A stretch of DNA of 24,268 nt from a virus. Within the stretch, counting starts at the first letter, position 1; every line of letters begins with the position of its first letter. Location: positions 1 through 24,268 of IMG/VR virus record IMGVR_UViG_3300012954_000077, one strand, 5' to 3'. The position numbers and the translations under genes are program-made. The notes under the pieces are model-generated. The model had not been told where the DNA came from, did not search any database, and saw only the letters and a program-made list of their open reading frames with translations. Shown piece after piece: positions 13,969 through 22,144 of the stretch.

Positions 13969-14550
13969 ATGTCTCTATACGGTAGAACTGACAGCAATGC
14001 TAATGTCGCCAAAGCTGGCAGAGGCATCGCTGCATCAAGTCAATCTAAAACTGTTGTTTTCATCGACGAGACGGAAGCAGCACTCGAATCAAACAAGAAG
14101 CGTGGACTAAACGCTCCTGGATGGTGGTCTTATTTTACATATACAGATAGCTCAGGTGCTACTCGCCATAAAGCAGAGCATCTAGTAACTCTTGCTAATG
14201 CAGATCTCAATGCTAATGAGACTCAGAGTGATGATGCTATTGCAGCAGATGCAGCATCAGCAATCACTATCGGTACTCAACCTGCTGATCAGGATACTAG
14301 CAGCGGTGCAGCAACATTCACAGTTGCCGCTACAACTACAGGTTCAGGTGCAACACTTACCTATCAATGGCAGAAGTCTACAGACGCAGGTCTCAACTTC
14401 GTCAATGTTGCTGGCGCAACTTCTGCATCTCTAGTCCTCGCTGGTCAGACTGCTGCTGAGAATGGTGATCAGTACAGAGTCAGAGTTAACAACAGCATCG
14501 GTGCAGACGAAGTAGTCTCTTCTGTTGCTACTTTGACATTCGTTGACTAA
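13969..14550 (+). CDS. Virion structural protein with Ig-like domain
   Basis: 193 aa. Residues 1-75 (MSLYGRTDSNANVAKAGRGI, then GLNAPGWWSYFTYTDSSG) resemble the N-terminal module of cyanophage structural proteins, recalled not searched. Residues about 96-193 form an Ig-like beta-sandwich: ATFTVAATTTGSGATLTYQW, then ASLVLAGQTAAENGDQYRVR, then VVSSVATLTFVD. The YQW tryptophan and the GDQYRVRV tyrosine corner are characteristic. Phage Ig-like domains usually decorate capsids or tails and bind weakly to cell-surface or environmental glycans. Expressed from a perfect late promoter with Shine-Dalgarno GGAG 8-9 nt upstream. Confidence 0.85.
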   Translation: MSLYGRTDSNANVAKAGRGIAASSQSKTVVFIDETEAALESNKKRGLNAPGWWSYFTYTDSSGATRHKAEHLVTLANADLNANETQSDDAIAADAASAITIGTQPADQDTSSGAATFTVAATTTGSGATLTYQWQKSTDAGLNFVNVAGATSASLVLAGQTAAENGDQYRVRVNNSIGADEVVSSVATLTFVD

Positions 14551-14557
14551 TAAATGA

Positions 14558-14914
14558 ATGAACCTAAATGAATTGAATCCACAGAACTGGATTATCTTTG
14601 CCATTAAACACTATCATAATCCTCAGTCGGTTACTTACGGTGACTTTGAAGAGGATCTAAAACGCTTCAAGTATATTAAGAGACTCCTTCGTAGATATGA
14701 AACTACGGGGGAGCTTCGTAAACATTTGATTTTAAATCATATCATATTGTTGTATAATGTATTTGGTGATGCAGCAACACCATTGCTGTTTTATAAGATA
14801 GAAGTGGCATACTGGCCAGTCATTAAGTCATTCATGCTGTTTTTAAATAGACTGCCTGAATCACTAAATAATGATATCGATGATTTTTGTCTCAAAGAGC
14901 TGGATCTAATATGA
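14558..14914 (+). CDS. Conserved-looking helical protein, unknown function
   Basis: 118 aa. It starts MNLNELNPQNWIIFAIKHY and contains DFEEDLKRFKYIKRLLRRYE, then TGELRKHLILNHIILLYNVF, then PLLFYKIEVAYWPVIKSF. It reads as an all-helical small protein. I recall close relatives in many T4-like phages, of unknown function, but no family name can be given with confidence. Its position between an Ig-like structural gene and a coiled-coil gene suggests a late or structural role. It ends at ATGA with the next gene. Confidence 0.75.
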   Translation: MNLNELNPQNWIIFAIKHYHNPQSVTYGDFEEDLKRFKYIKRLLRRYETTGELRKHLILNHIILLYNVFGDAATPLLFYKIEVAYWPVIKSFMLFLNRLPESLNNDIDDFCLKELDLI

Positions 14915-15609
14915 AAAAGGTTGATGAAATGGTAGCGGGGGATGGTAGTGGTCTAGCACTTCCACCTGCTTTTGTGTTTGTTAATCCAAGATCTGCTCGT
15001 CGTTATAAGAAAGCTAACCAAGATAGCGTCGATGGTCGTACCAAAGGTGCGAGACAATTGCTCTCCAGAATACAACGCAGGAAAATGAAAGAGGAACTAG
15101 ATACTAACATTACTGAAGGTGCTCCTACTGAAACTGAGAGAGCACAGAAACAGATCGGTCAGATGAAAAAACTGAACCGCTCTAAAGATCTTCAGAAAAA
15201 GCGTGATGAAGCTAAGAAGAAGATGCAATCCAAGACGAAAGAAATGGATGTGCTAATGAAGGCACGCCTGTCTGACTTCAAAAAGAAGGCATCGACTCAG
15301 ACATCTAAATTAAAAAAATTGAACAACTCTGTTGAAATGAAAGGTGAAAAAATTATGGAAAACCAAGATGTAGTACAGGTTGCACTTGATGTAGCAACTA
15401 GCGAACTCAATCCTGCAGGCGAAACTAACTTCGCAAAGATTCAGTTCGGTGATGGTTCCTCACAGAACCTAGATAACTTCTCAGCAAAGCGTATTGCTGC
15501 TTGTTATGCTCAGCTAGATGATACTCACAAGCAACAGTTTCAGTATATGCTGAACAAAGATGCTACGACCTATCAATCTGCTCTCGACTTTGCTATCAGG
15601 AATGTATAG
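14911..15609 (+). CDS. Lys-rich coiled-coil protein with conserved C-terminal domain
   Basis: 232 aa from ATG 14911, at the ATGA junction; an in-frame TTG start at 14887 is less likely. Residues 1-40 hold LALPPAFVFVNPRSARRYKK. Residues about 75-155 are Lys/Glu/Gln-rich helix (QKQIGQMKKLNRSKDLQKKR) suggesting a coiled coil. The last 84 residues, from MENQDVVQVALDVATSELNP to YMLNKDATTYQSALDFAIRN, look like a separate folded domain. ATG 15355 at its start has AAGGTGA upstream, so an independent short product is possible. Structural or head-assembly role inferred from context only. Confidence 0.68.
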   Translation: MKKVDEMVAGDGSGLALPPAFVFVNPRSARRYKKANQDSVDGRTKGARQLLSRIQRRKMKEELDTNITEGAPTETERAQKQIGQMKKLNRSKDLQKKRDEAKKKMQSKTKEMDVLMKARLSDFKKKASTQTSKLKKLNNSVEMKGEKIMENQDVVQVALDVATSELNPAGETNFAKIQFGDGSSQNLDNFSAKRIAACYAQLDDTHKQQFQYMLNKDATTYQSALDFAIRNV

Positions 15610-16013
15610 TGGATGACAGGATGCCAGACTCAGAAATTAATACAGCTATTCTAGAGAGACTAGAAACTGTAGTAATATCTCTTCAGGATAACTCAATTAA
15701 AATGGGTCAACTCCTAGCAGTTCATGCAGAAAAGCTAGAACAGCAGGAGAAAACTGATGATATATTGTTTACTAAAATAGATCACCTGCATAAAGATCTA
15801 CATCAAACAACCAATGATATCAAGAAAGGATGCGAGAGAGACATCCTTCTAGTCAACAATCGACTTGGTATGATTGAGAAAAAGATGTGGTCAATAGCAG
15901 GAGCGTTGACTGTTATATCTTTCATAGTGTCTGCACCTGGACAAGCGTTTCTCAAGACCTTGACACCATCGTCGAATGCTACTACAATGGAGAGCATAGT
16001 ACGGTCTGATTGA
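15609..16013 (+). CDS. Coiled-coil protein with C-terminal membrane segment (XhlA-like architecture)
   Basis: 134 aa from GTG 15609, which overlaps the preceding TAG and has AGGA upstream; ATG 15621 is an alternative. Residues about 10-90 are heptad-like (LQDNSIKMGQLLAVHAEKLE, then DDILFTKIDHLHKDLHQTTN). They are followed by MIEKKMWSIAGALTVISFIV and SAPGQAF, a probable transmembrane helix at about 93-110. A coiled coil before one C-terminal membrane helix matches the layout of XhlA-type lysis-accessory proteins. T4-like tail or membrane-anchored proteins could look the same, so function is not fixed. A cell-wall hydrolase without signal peptide lies further on (21767). Confidence 0.65.
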   Translation: MDDRMPDSEINTAILERLETVVISLQDNSIKMGQLLAVHAEKLEQQEKTDDILFTKIDHLHKDLHQTTNDIKKGCERDILLVNNRLGMIEKKMWSIAGALTVISFIVSAPGQAFLKTLTPSSNATTMESIVRSD

Positions 16014-16016
16014 TGC

Positions 16017-17006
16017 ATGTCGTATATCGACGTTGAGTATATTCAATTAGTATCCTCTCGTTTAGTTCTATTCACACGCAAGAAGGCAGACCTGTACAAT
16101 TTCAGGTGTCCATACTGCGGTGATTCTCAGAAGAGAAAGAACAAAGCGAGAGGATACCTATTTAAAGTGAAGAATGATTTTGTGTACAAATGCCACAATT
16201 GTGGTGTTGGCAGAACATTCAGTAACTTTTTGAAAGATCAAGATTCTCATCTTCATGACAGGTATGTCATGGAGAAATTTAAGAACGGTAGGACTGGTAA
16301 AGGAACCACGGTCCCCAATCCTAAATTTGAATTCAAGGAACCGAAATTTGTAAAACGCGATACCGATTTACAGAAAATTTCTGACCTAAATATTTCTCAC
16401 CCAGCGCGAATCTATCTCGAAAAGAGAGGCATCAAAGACCTCAGTTATTTCTACTATTGTCCTAAATTTAAAGCTTGGACCAACGGAAAGAAGAAGATCT
16501 TTGACAATCTAAAACAAGATAGCGAACGCATCATCATCCCATTCAAAGACAGAGAAGGCAACCTTTTTGGTTATCAAGGTAGATCGTTAGCGCCCAAGGC
16601 GAAACTTAGATACATTACGATCATGCTTGACGAGGGACAACCCAAGATCTTTGGACTGGATACGGTAAACACTAATAAACCAATTCATATTGTAGAGGGA
16701 CCATTTGACTCGACCTTCTTGGAAAACTCGGTTGCTATGGCTGGGTCCGACGCTGATGTTAGGACGCTTGGTTGGAGCAATTATATTTGGGTTTTTGATA
16801 ATGAACCACGCAACAGAGAGATCATCAACAGAATCTCCAAAGTCATTGACCGAGGAGATCAAGTAGTCATCTGGCCATCTAAAATTAAAGAGAAAGACAT
16901 CAATGACATGCATCTTGCTGGACATGATGTACAATCTCTGGTAGACTGTAATGCTTACCAGGGATTAGAAGCAACCCTTAAACTGAACGATTGGAAAAAA
17001 GTATGA
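16017..17006 (+). CDS. 61: DNA primase gp61
   Basis: 329 aa, close to T4 gp61 (342 aa). It makes the short RNA primers for lagging-strand synthesis with helicase gp41. The N-terminal zinc ribbon uses C31-P-Y-C34 and C59-H-N-C62. The TOPRIM catalytic core shows the motif IHIVEGPFDS with E227, and WVFDNEPRN with D261 and E263 for metal binding. IIIPFKDREGNLFGYQGRS is the usual DnaG-type segment before TOPRIM. The start ATG 16017 lies 3 nt after the previous stop. It overlaps nrdA by ATGA, linking primase to nucleotide supply. Confidence 0.95.
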   Translation: MSYIDVEYIQLVSSRLVLFTRKKADLYNFRCPYCGDSQKRKNKARGYLFKVKNDFVYKCHNCGVGRTFSNFLKDQDSHLHDRYVMEKFKNGRTGKGTTVPNPKFEFKEPKFVKRDTDLQKISDLNISHPARIYLEKRGIKDLSYFYYCPKFKAWTNGKKKIFDNLKQDSERIIIPFKDREGNLFGYQGRSLAPKAKLRYITIMLDEGQPKIFGLDTVNTNKPIHIVEGPFDSTFLENSVAMAGSDADVRTLGWSNYIWVFDNEPRNREIINRISKVIDRGDQVVIWPSKIKEKDINDMHLAGHDVQSLVDCNAYQGLEATLKLNDWKKV

Positions 17007-19315
17007 GCAACGGTCACGGTACGAAAGTTCGTAAGCGCAATGGTTCTGTGGAACCACTTAACCTAGAAAAAATCCACAAGGTAACTGCTGAGGCATGTGA
17101 CGGTCTTGGTAGTGCAGTGAGTGCATCCCAGGTAGAAATGAATTCTGGAATTCAATTCTATGATGGTATCAGCACAGAAGAAATTCAAGAAATTCTTGTT
17201 CGCTCTGCTAGTGACCTGATCAGTTTGGAAGCACCAAACTATCAATTTGTTGCTGCTAGATTGCTCCTGTACGGACTCAAGAAGCAGGTGTTTGGTGTCG
17301 GATGGGTCAAAGGTCATCCACCTGTCCACGCACACGCTGTAGAGTGTGTATCGAAGTGTGTATACGATGGAGAAATCCTAGATAAGTATAGTGCAGAAGA
17401 GTGGGATCAGATCGACACAATGGTCGATCACGATCGTGACTACCTGTTTACTTATGCTGGACTACGCCAAGTAGCAGACAAGTATTTGGTTCAGGATCGC
17501 AGCAGTGGAGAGGTGTATGAGACACCTCAGTACATGTATATCATGATCGCTGTAACTCTCTTCCAAAATTATCCTAAGGAGACGAGACTCGATTATGTCC
17601 GACGATACTACGACGCAATCAGCAGACACAAAATCAACATTCCCACACCTATCATGGCAGGGGTTAGAACTCCACTTCGACAATTTGCTAGCTGTGTTCT
17701 TGTTGATGTTGATGACACCCTCGATAGCATCTTTAGTTCTGATATGGCTATCGGGAAGTATGTTGCACAGAGGGCTGGCATCGGCATCAACGCAGGCAGA
17801 ATCCGTGGCATCAACAGTAAAATCAGGGGCGGTGAAGTACAGCACACAGGTGTTGTTCCATTCCTCAAAAAGTTTGAATCAACTGTCAGATGCTGTACGC
17901 AAAATGGCATTAGAGGTGGAAGCGCAACAGTACACTTCCCAATCTGGCACCAAGAGATCGAAGACATCTTAGTCCTCAAAAATAATAAAGGAACCGAGGA
18001 CAACCGTGTCAGAAAACTCGACTACTCAATTCAATTCACAAAACTATTCTACGAGCGATTCATTACGGATGGAGACATCACGCTATTCAGTCCTCACGAT
18101 GTCCCAGGTCTGTACGATGCTTTTGGGACTGACGATTTTGATGATCTCTATAGGCATTATGAATCTGAGGGACACATTCGTAAAAAGACTGTCAAAGCTC
18201 AGGAACTTATTCTGAATTTGTTGAAGGAGAGAGCAGAGACTGGTCGCATCTATCTGATGAACCTTGATCACTGCAACACTCACTCGTCATTTAAAGACAA
18301 AGTGAACATGAGTAATCTGTGCCAGGAGATTACCCTGCCTACAGATCCTATCCAACATATTGACGGCGATGGAGAAATTGCGTTGTGTATTCTCTCTGCC
18401 ATTAACGTGGGTAAGCTCAAAAATCTTGATGAACTTCAGGATCTATGTGACCTTTCGGTTAGAGGTCTGGAAGAACTCATCGACTATCAAGAGTACCCAG
18501 TTGAAGCAGCACGAGTGAGCACACTTGCTCGTCGTTCACTTGGTATTGGTTTCATTGGTCTTGCACATTACTTAGCAAAGAATGGTTACAAGTACAGCGA
18601 TGCTGGTGCTTGGAAACTTGTTCATGATTTGACAGAAGCATTCCAATACTATCTTCTTAAGTCCAGTAACGAACTTGCTAAAGAGAAAGGTGCATGTGAA
18701 TACTTTGATCGTACAAAGTATTCTGATGGCATTCTACCTATTGACACCTACAAAAAAGATCTGGATCAACTAGTACCTAACAACTTGAACTATGATTGGG
18801 AAACTCTTAGAACCGATATACGAACACGAGGTCTACGACATTCAACACTGTCTGCTCAGATGCCATCGGAAAGCAGTTCCGTTGTGTCAAACGCAACAAA
18901 TGGAATCGAACCACCTAGAGGGTATCTGTCCGTTAAGAAAAGCAAAAAGGGACCGCTCAAACAGATTGTTCCTTCGTATAGTAGGCTCCGACCCAATTAT
19001 ACTTTGCTTTGGGATATGCCTGACAACACTGGTTACATCAATGTTGTGGCTTGTATGCAAAAATTCTTTGACCAAGCAATCAGTGGAAACTGGAGTTACA
19101 ATCCAGAGAAATATCCAGATCACGAAGTCCCAGTATCCGTCATGGCACAGGACTTCCTGACCACATATAAATTAGGGTGGAAGACATCTTACTATCAAAA
19201 CACCTACGACATTAAGTCGGAACAAGAACCAGAGGAGGACAAAGAACAACTTAAGAATTTGTTAGACGATATCTTTACAACGGAGGCAGAAGATTGTGAC
19301 AGTTGCAAAATTTAG
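17003..19315 (+). CDS. nrdA: Ribonucleotide reductase class Ia, large subunit (NrdA)
   Basis: 770 aa from ATG 17003 (ATGA junction with gp61; an in-frame TTG at 16991 is less likely). It reduces ribonucleoside diphosphates to deoxy forms with NrdB. An N-terminal ATP-cone is visible (KRNGSVEPLNLEKIHKVTAE, to about residue 95), so dATP feedback control may be kept. Catalytic cysteines: C231 in FASCVLVDVDD, C440 in SNLCQEITLP with E442, and C462 in LCILSAINVGK, numbers nearly identical to E. coli NrdA (225, 439, 462). The tail ends CDSCKI, supplying the C-terminal CxxC that is re-reduced by thioredoxin or glutaredoxin; a glutaredoxin begins at 24118. No intron is present. Confidence 0.98.
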   Translation: MSNGHGTKVRKRNGSVEPLNLEKIHKVTAEACDGLGSAVSASQVEMNSGIQFYDGISTEEIQEILVRSASDLISLEAPNYQFVAARLLLYGLKKQVFGVGWVKGHPPVHAHAVECVSKCVYDGEILDKYSAEEWDQIDTMVDHDRDYLFTYAGLRQVADKYLVQDRSSGEVYETPQYMYIMIAVTLFQNYPKETRLDYVRRYYDAISRHKINIPTPIMAGVRTPLRQFASCVLVDVDDTLDSIFSSDMAIGKYVAQRAGIGINAGRIRGINSKIRGGEVQHTGVVPFLKKFESTVRCCTQNGIRGGSATVHFPIWHQEIEDILVLKNNKGTEDNRVRKLDYSIQFTKLFYERFITDGDITLFSPHDVPGLYDAFGTDDFDDLYRHYESEGHIRKKTVKAQELILNLLKERAETGRIYLMNLDHCNTHSSFKDKVNMSNLCQEITLPTDPIQHIDGDGEIALCILSAINVGKLKNLDELQDLCDLSVRGLEELIDYQEYPVEAARVSTLARRSLGIGFIGLAHYLAKNGYKYSDAGAWKLVHDLTEAFQYYLLKSSNELAKEKGACEYFDRTKYSDGILPIDTYKKDLDQLVPNNLNYDWETLRTDIRTRGLRHSTLSAQMPSESSSVVSNATNGIEPPRGYLSVKKSKKGPLKQIVPSYSRLRPNYTLLWDMPDNTGYINVVACMQKFFDQAISGNWSYNPEKYPDHEVPVSVMAQDFLTTYKLGWKTSYYQNTYDIKSEQEPEEDKEQLKNLLDDIFTTEAEDCDSCKI

Positions 19316-20483
19316 AACCAGTGGTGAGTCAATGCAAACTAGTGTAAAAGGCATGACGGTATTCAATACAGATGTAGTGGATACCACGAAGCAAAAAATG
19401 TTTTTTGGACCTCCCCTTGGAGTCCAACGCTATGATAAGTTTAAGTATCCTGTGTTTGATAAACTAACACAGCAACAACTTGGATATTTTTGGAGACCTG
19501 AAGAGGTATCTCTACAGAAAGATCGTGCTGACTATCCACTTCTAAATGATGCACAGAAACACATCTTCACGAGCAACCTCAAGTACCAGATTCTTCTTGA
19601 CTCTGTACAAGGGCGCGGTCCTGGTCTTGCTTTTACACCATACTGCTCACTACCTGAGCTTGAAGGTGCAATGAATATTTGGCAGACCATGGAGATGATT
19701 CATAGTCGTTCTTATACTCACATTATCAAAAATGTATATGCAGATCCTTCTGAGGTGTTTGATCACATCTTAGAAGATGACAAAATTTTATCACGAGCAC
19801 AAACAGTAACACTTGCCTATGACGAATTCTTACAAGCAGCATCTGAATGGGGTGCAGGTAGACAGTGGCAACACTATCTCGAAGAAGTTCCTAATGCACA
19901 ATGGGAACTTCGCGAACTTAAGAGAAAACTGTACAGAGCGGTTGCAAATGTCTACATCCTTGAAGGAGTTCGATTCTATGTATCGTTTGCATGTTCTTTC
20001 GCCTTTGGCGAACTTAAACTACTGGAGGGATCTGCTAAGATCATTGGATTGATTTCTAGAGATGAAGCATTGCATATGACTATCACTCAGAACATCATGA
20101 ACAAGTGGCGTGATGGTGATGATGCTGAGATGGCAGAGATTGCCAAGGAAGAAGAAGATAATGTCTATGAGATGTTCAAACAGTGTGTTGAGGAAGAGAA
20201 AGCATGGGCACAGTATCTGTTTAAGGATGGATCGATCATTGGTCTCAATGATAAGTTGCTTTCTAGTTATGTTGAGTGGACTGCTAACCGTAGACTGAAG
20301 GGTCTTGGTATGAAACCCATATTTGATACACCACTAGCAAACAACCCACTGCCTTGGACAGCACACTGGTTATCCTCTAAGGGTATGCAAGTGGCACCAC
20401 AAGAAACTGAAGTTGAGTCCTATCTAATCGGGAGCATCAAGCAAGATGTTAAGAAAGATACTTTCGCTAATTTTAAACTATGA
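19296..20483 (+). CDS. nrdB: Ribonucleotide reductase class Ia, small subunit (NrdB)
   Basis: 395 aa from GTG 19296, chosen because a full GGAGG lies 9 nt upstream; it overlaps nrdA by 20 nt. ATG 19332 and ATG 19353 are alternatives, and the latter (MTVFNT) fits the usual protein start better. It holds the diiron centre and tyrosyl radical. D102 (NLKYQILLDSVQGR), E133 and H136 (MEMIHSRSY) are ligands and Y140 is the radical tyrosine position. The second half-site is around ILEGVRFYVSF and ISRDEALHM. All expected residues are seen, so this is a classical Ia/R2 protein. Confidence 0.97.
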   Translation: MTVAKFRTSGESMQTSVKGMTVFNTDVVDTTKQKMFFGPPLGVQRYDKFKYPVFDKLTQQQLGYFWRPEEVSLQKDRADYPLLNDAQKHIFTSNLKYQILLDSVQGRGPGLAFTPYCSLPELEGAMNIWQTMEMIHSRSYTHIIKNVYADPSEVFDHILEDDKILSRAQTVTLAYDEFLQAASEWGAGRQWQHYLEEVPNAQWELRELKRKLYRAVANVYILEGVRFYVSFACSFAFGELKLLEGSAKIIGLISRDEALHMTITQNIMNKWRDGDDAEMAEIAKEEEDNVYEMFKQCVEEEKAWAQYLFKDGSIIGLNDKLLSSYVEWTANRRLKGLGMKPIFDTPLANNPLPWTAHWLSSKGMQVAPQETEVESYLIGSIKQDVKKDTFANFKL

Positions 20484-20635
20484 CAGAGTTACCAGAGTGG
20501 AGGAAGAGAGCACTCCAGGACCCGAATCTACCAGAGAAGCAGGTCCAAGTGCTCCTCCACGGTCCCAAGTGTCTGACAGACGCATGGTTCCTTCAAGCAA
20601 TGAGATTCAAATACCTGACCCATGGGAGTAGATGA
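20480..20635 (+). CDS. Micro-protein after NrdB, 51 aa, unknown
   Basis: ATG 20480 forms ATGA with the nrdB stop and TGA 20633-20635 forms ATGA with the next gene. The protein reads MTELPEWRKRALQDPNLPEK, then VLLHGPKCLTDAWFLQAMRF, and is basic with two Trp. It could be one or two helices. The double ATGA coupling and lack of other coding use make it a likely real gene. I recall similar short frames beside cyanophage nrdB. Function unknown. Confidence 0.7.
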   Translation: MTELPEWRKRALQDPNLPEKQVQVLLHGPKCLTDAWFLQAMRFKYLTHGSR

Positions 20636-21297
20636 AACCAAATACCATATTATTTGAGAGTGATCCACCACAAACTCCATACGCACCTGACTATAGGTAT
20701 TTGATATATGAAACATATCACAGTGATGCTATAGACACTGCAAAAATTGCAGAGTTTTTCCTGTCAAAGGAGGAGGAGATTCTTTCTTTGCCAGAGTCTG
20801 ATGCTGGTGAAACTGGATTGCCAACTAAGAGTACGACGAATAGACATAGAAATTATAATGTCTTTCAGTATGAACATGAATGTTCTGAGCTACCCAAACT
20901 TCGTAGAGCAATTAGAAGATCTCATAAACAGTATGGGAAAGAATTGTTTGGTAGTTTCTACAAGTATGACAAGCGTCTATACATTAGATGCTGGGTAAAC
21001 ATTATGAGGAAGGGTCATAAGATCATGCCTCACATTCACTCTACACACCCACACACATATCTCGGTGGACATTTTACTGTAGCATGTGATGATTCTGCTA
21101 CCATATATCTCAATCCAATCAATCAACTACACAATGGTGAGAGATACCAGAGTCATAATGTACCAGGGAAGTTAACACTGTTCCCTAACAATGTCCCACA
21201 CGAGACAACCAGGCATAAATTTGAAGAACCTAGGATCACTATCGCATTTGATTTGACTCCTATCACAGACCCAGGATCGACTCTAGTACCCCTATAA
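20632..21297 (+). CDS. 2OG-Fe(II) oxygenase (third of three)
   Basis: 221 aa. RCWVNIMRKGHKIMPHIHST supplies ligands H134 and H136. FPNNVPHETTRHK supplies H190, and R201 in EPRITIAFDLTP is the likely 2-oxoglutarate anchor. This gives the same G...HxH...H...R plan as the gene at 2011. The first 120 residues are an extension with a glutamate-rich helix (LSKEEEILSLPESD) and RRAIRRSHKQYGKELFG. It is coupled by ATGA to the micro-ORF after nrdB, so it is probably co-expressed with ribonucleotide reductase. The substrate is unknown. A late promoter for the next gene overlaps its stop region. Confidence 0.82.
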   Translation: MKPNTILFESDPPQTPYAPDYRYLIYETYHSDAIDTAKIAEFFLSKEEEILSLPESDAGETGLPTKSTTNRHRNYNVFQYEHECSELPKLRRAIRRSHKQYGKELFGSFYKYDKRLYIRCWVNIMRKGHKIMPHIHSTHPHTYLGGHFTVACDDSATIYLNPINQLHNGERYQSHNVPGKLTLFPNNVPHETTRHKFEEPRITIAFDLTPITDPGSTLVPL

Positions 21298-21300
21298 ATA
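21293..21300 (+). promoter_or_regulatory. T4-type late promoter (TATAAATA)
   Basis: Exact TATAAATA overlapping the stop codon of the oxygenase gene, 21 nt before the next start (GTG 21322). Expected transcription start is about 21306. It probably drives the nuclease and cell-wall hydrolase genes. Confidence 0.78.
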
Positions 21301-21321
21301 TCTACAGTTATTCATGGGACA

Positions 21322-21792
21322 GTGGTTGATTATGAAAACCCCTGGCATTATAAAGGATCCCCTTTTCTATCTGAGAATATTGACGGTATGTACGGTTTTG
21401 TCTACCGCATCACTAATATTCAGAACGGCAGGCAATACATCGGTAGAAAATACTTCTGGCAAAAACGAAAGCCTAGAAGTACAGTGGAAGGTAAAAGACC
21501 AAGGCGTGTTACAAGTGAAAGTAACTGGCGCAACTACTATGGAAGTTGTCCAGAGCTTAAAGAAGATATTAACCAGTTCGGGAAACTCGCTTTTAAGCGA
21601 GAGATCCTATCCTTACACGGAACCCCTGGAAAGGTCAACTACGAAGAGACCCGCCAACTCTTTGTAAACAATGTGCTGGTGGAAGCATTGACAGATGGCA
21701 CACCAGCGTACTATAATTCCAACATCCTCGGTCGTTACTACAGGAAAGATTATTTTGATTTTGGAAATGTTACTGGCACTGACGCCAGCTGA
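21322..21792 (+). CDS. GIY-YIG endonuclease-like protein
   Basis: 156 aa from GTG 21322; ATG 21387, just before the motif, is an alternative. The GIY-YIG catalytic set is visible: YGFVY (24-28), then ten residues on YIGRKYF with Y39, G41 and R42, a Glu pair E108/E109 in VNYEETRQL, and an Asn in YYNSNI. These enzymes cleave DNA with one metal ion. No separate DNA-binding domain such as the NUMOD or zinc finger of Seg-type homing enzymes is seen. It follows a late promoter and overlaps the hydrolase gene by 26 nt. It could be a Seg-like mobile endonuclease or a domesticated nuclease for DNA processing. Confidence 0.75.
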   Translation: MVDYENPWHYKGSPFLSENIDGMYGFVYRITNIQNGRQYIGRKYFWQKRKPRSTVEGKRPRRVTSESNWRNYYGSCPELKEDINQFGKLAFKREILSLHGTPGKVNYEETRQLFVNNVLVEALTDGTPAYYNSNILGRYYRKDYFDFGNVTGTDAS

Positions 21793-22144
21793 TTACGATC
21801 ATCTGGCACGGACAGTGCAGGTTGAGGCAGCACCCAATACCATGGACGAATACTGTGTAGCAGTATCAGTTCTGAACCGTGTGCGCTCACCTAAATATCC
21901 CAACAGCGTTGCGAATGTGGTATATTCTCCTGGTCAGTATGAAGGATTCAACTACTGGAGACCAGTTGCCAAGCAGTCTGTCATCGATAGACTTAAGGAC
22001 AACAATGCAATGCTTAAAGCATATGACATTATTGGAGATCGAACAGACTTCAAAGGACAGAGTATGCTACGATACCGTGTAGCATCGGAAGACCCGATGT
22101 GTGACACGAAAGGAAACTTCTTTCACTATCACTGGCAATCATGA
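21767..22144 (+). CDS. SleB-like cell-wall hydrolase
   Basis: 125 aa from ATG 21767, chosen because the domain begins there; an in-frame ATG 21695 adds residues unlike the family. LTPADYDHLARTVQVEAAPN carries the probable catalytic E20. The signature continues YCVAVSVLNRVRSPKYPNSV, then NVVYSPGQYEGFNYW, matching the SleB/Hydrolase_2 family, which cuts peptidoglycan. No signal peptide or membrane helix is seen, so export needs a holin or the tail. It could act in lysis or in entry. Meets the next gene at ATGA. Confidence 0.85.
   Translation: MLLALTPADYDHLARTVQVEAAPNTMDEYCVAVSVLNRVRSPKYPNSVANVVYSPGQYEGFNYWRPVAKQSVIDRLKDNNAMLKAYDIIGDRTDFKGQSMLRYRVASEDPMCDTKGNFFHYHWQS

Noticed and set aside
14870-14878. 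CTAAATAAT and similar late-box-like strings inside genes
   Set aside because: They sit mid-gene with no start codon at a sensible distance downstream; the AT-rich sequence makes chance matches likely.
17462-18003. Two minus-strand frames and a plus-strand frame inside nrdA
   Set aside because: They overlap conserved NrdA sequence in other frames and resemble nothing; treated as shadows.
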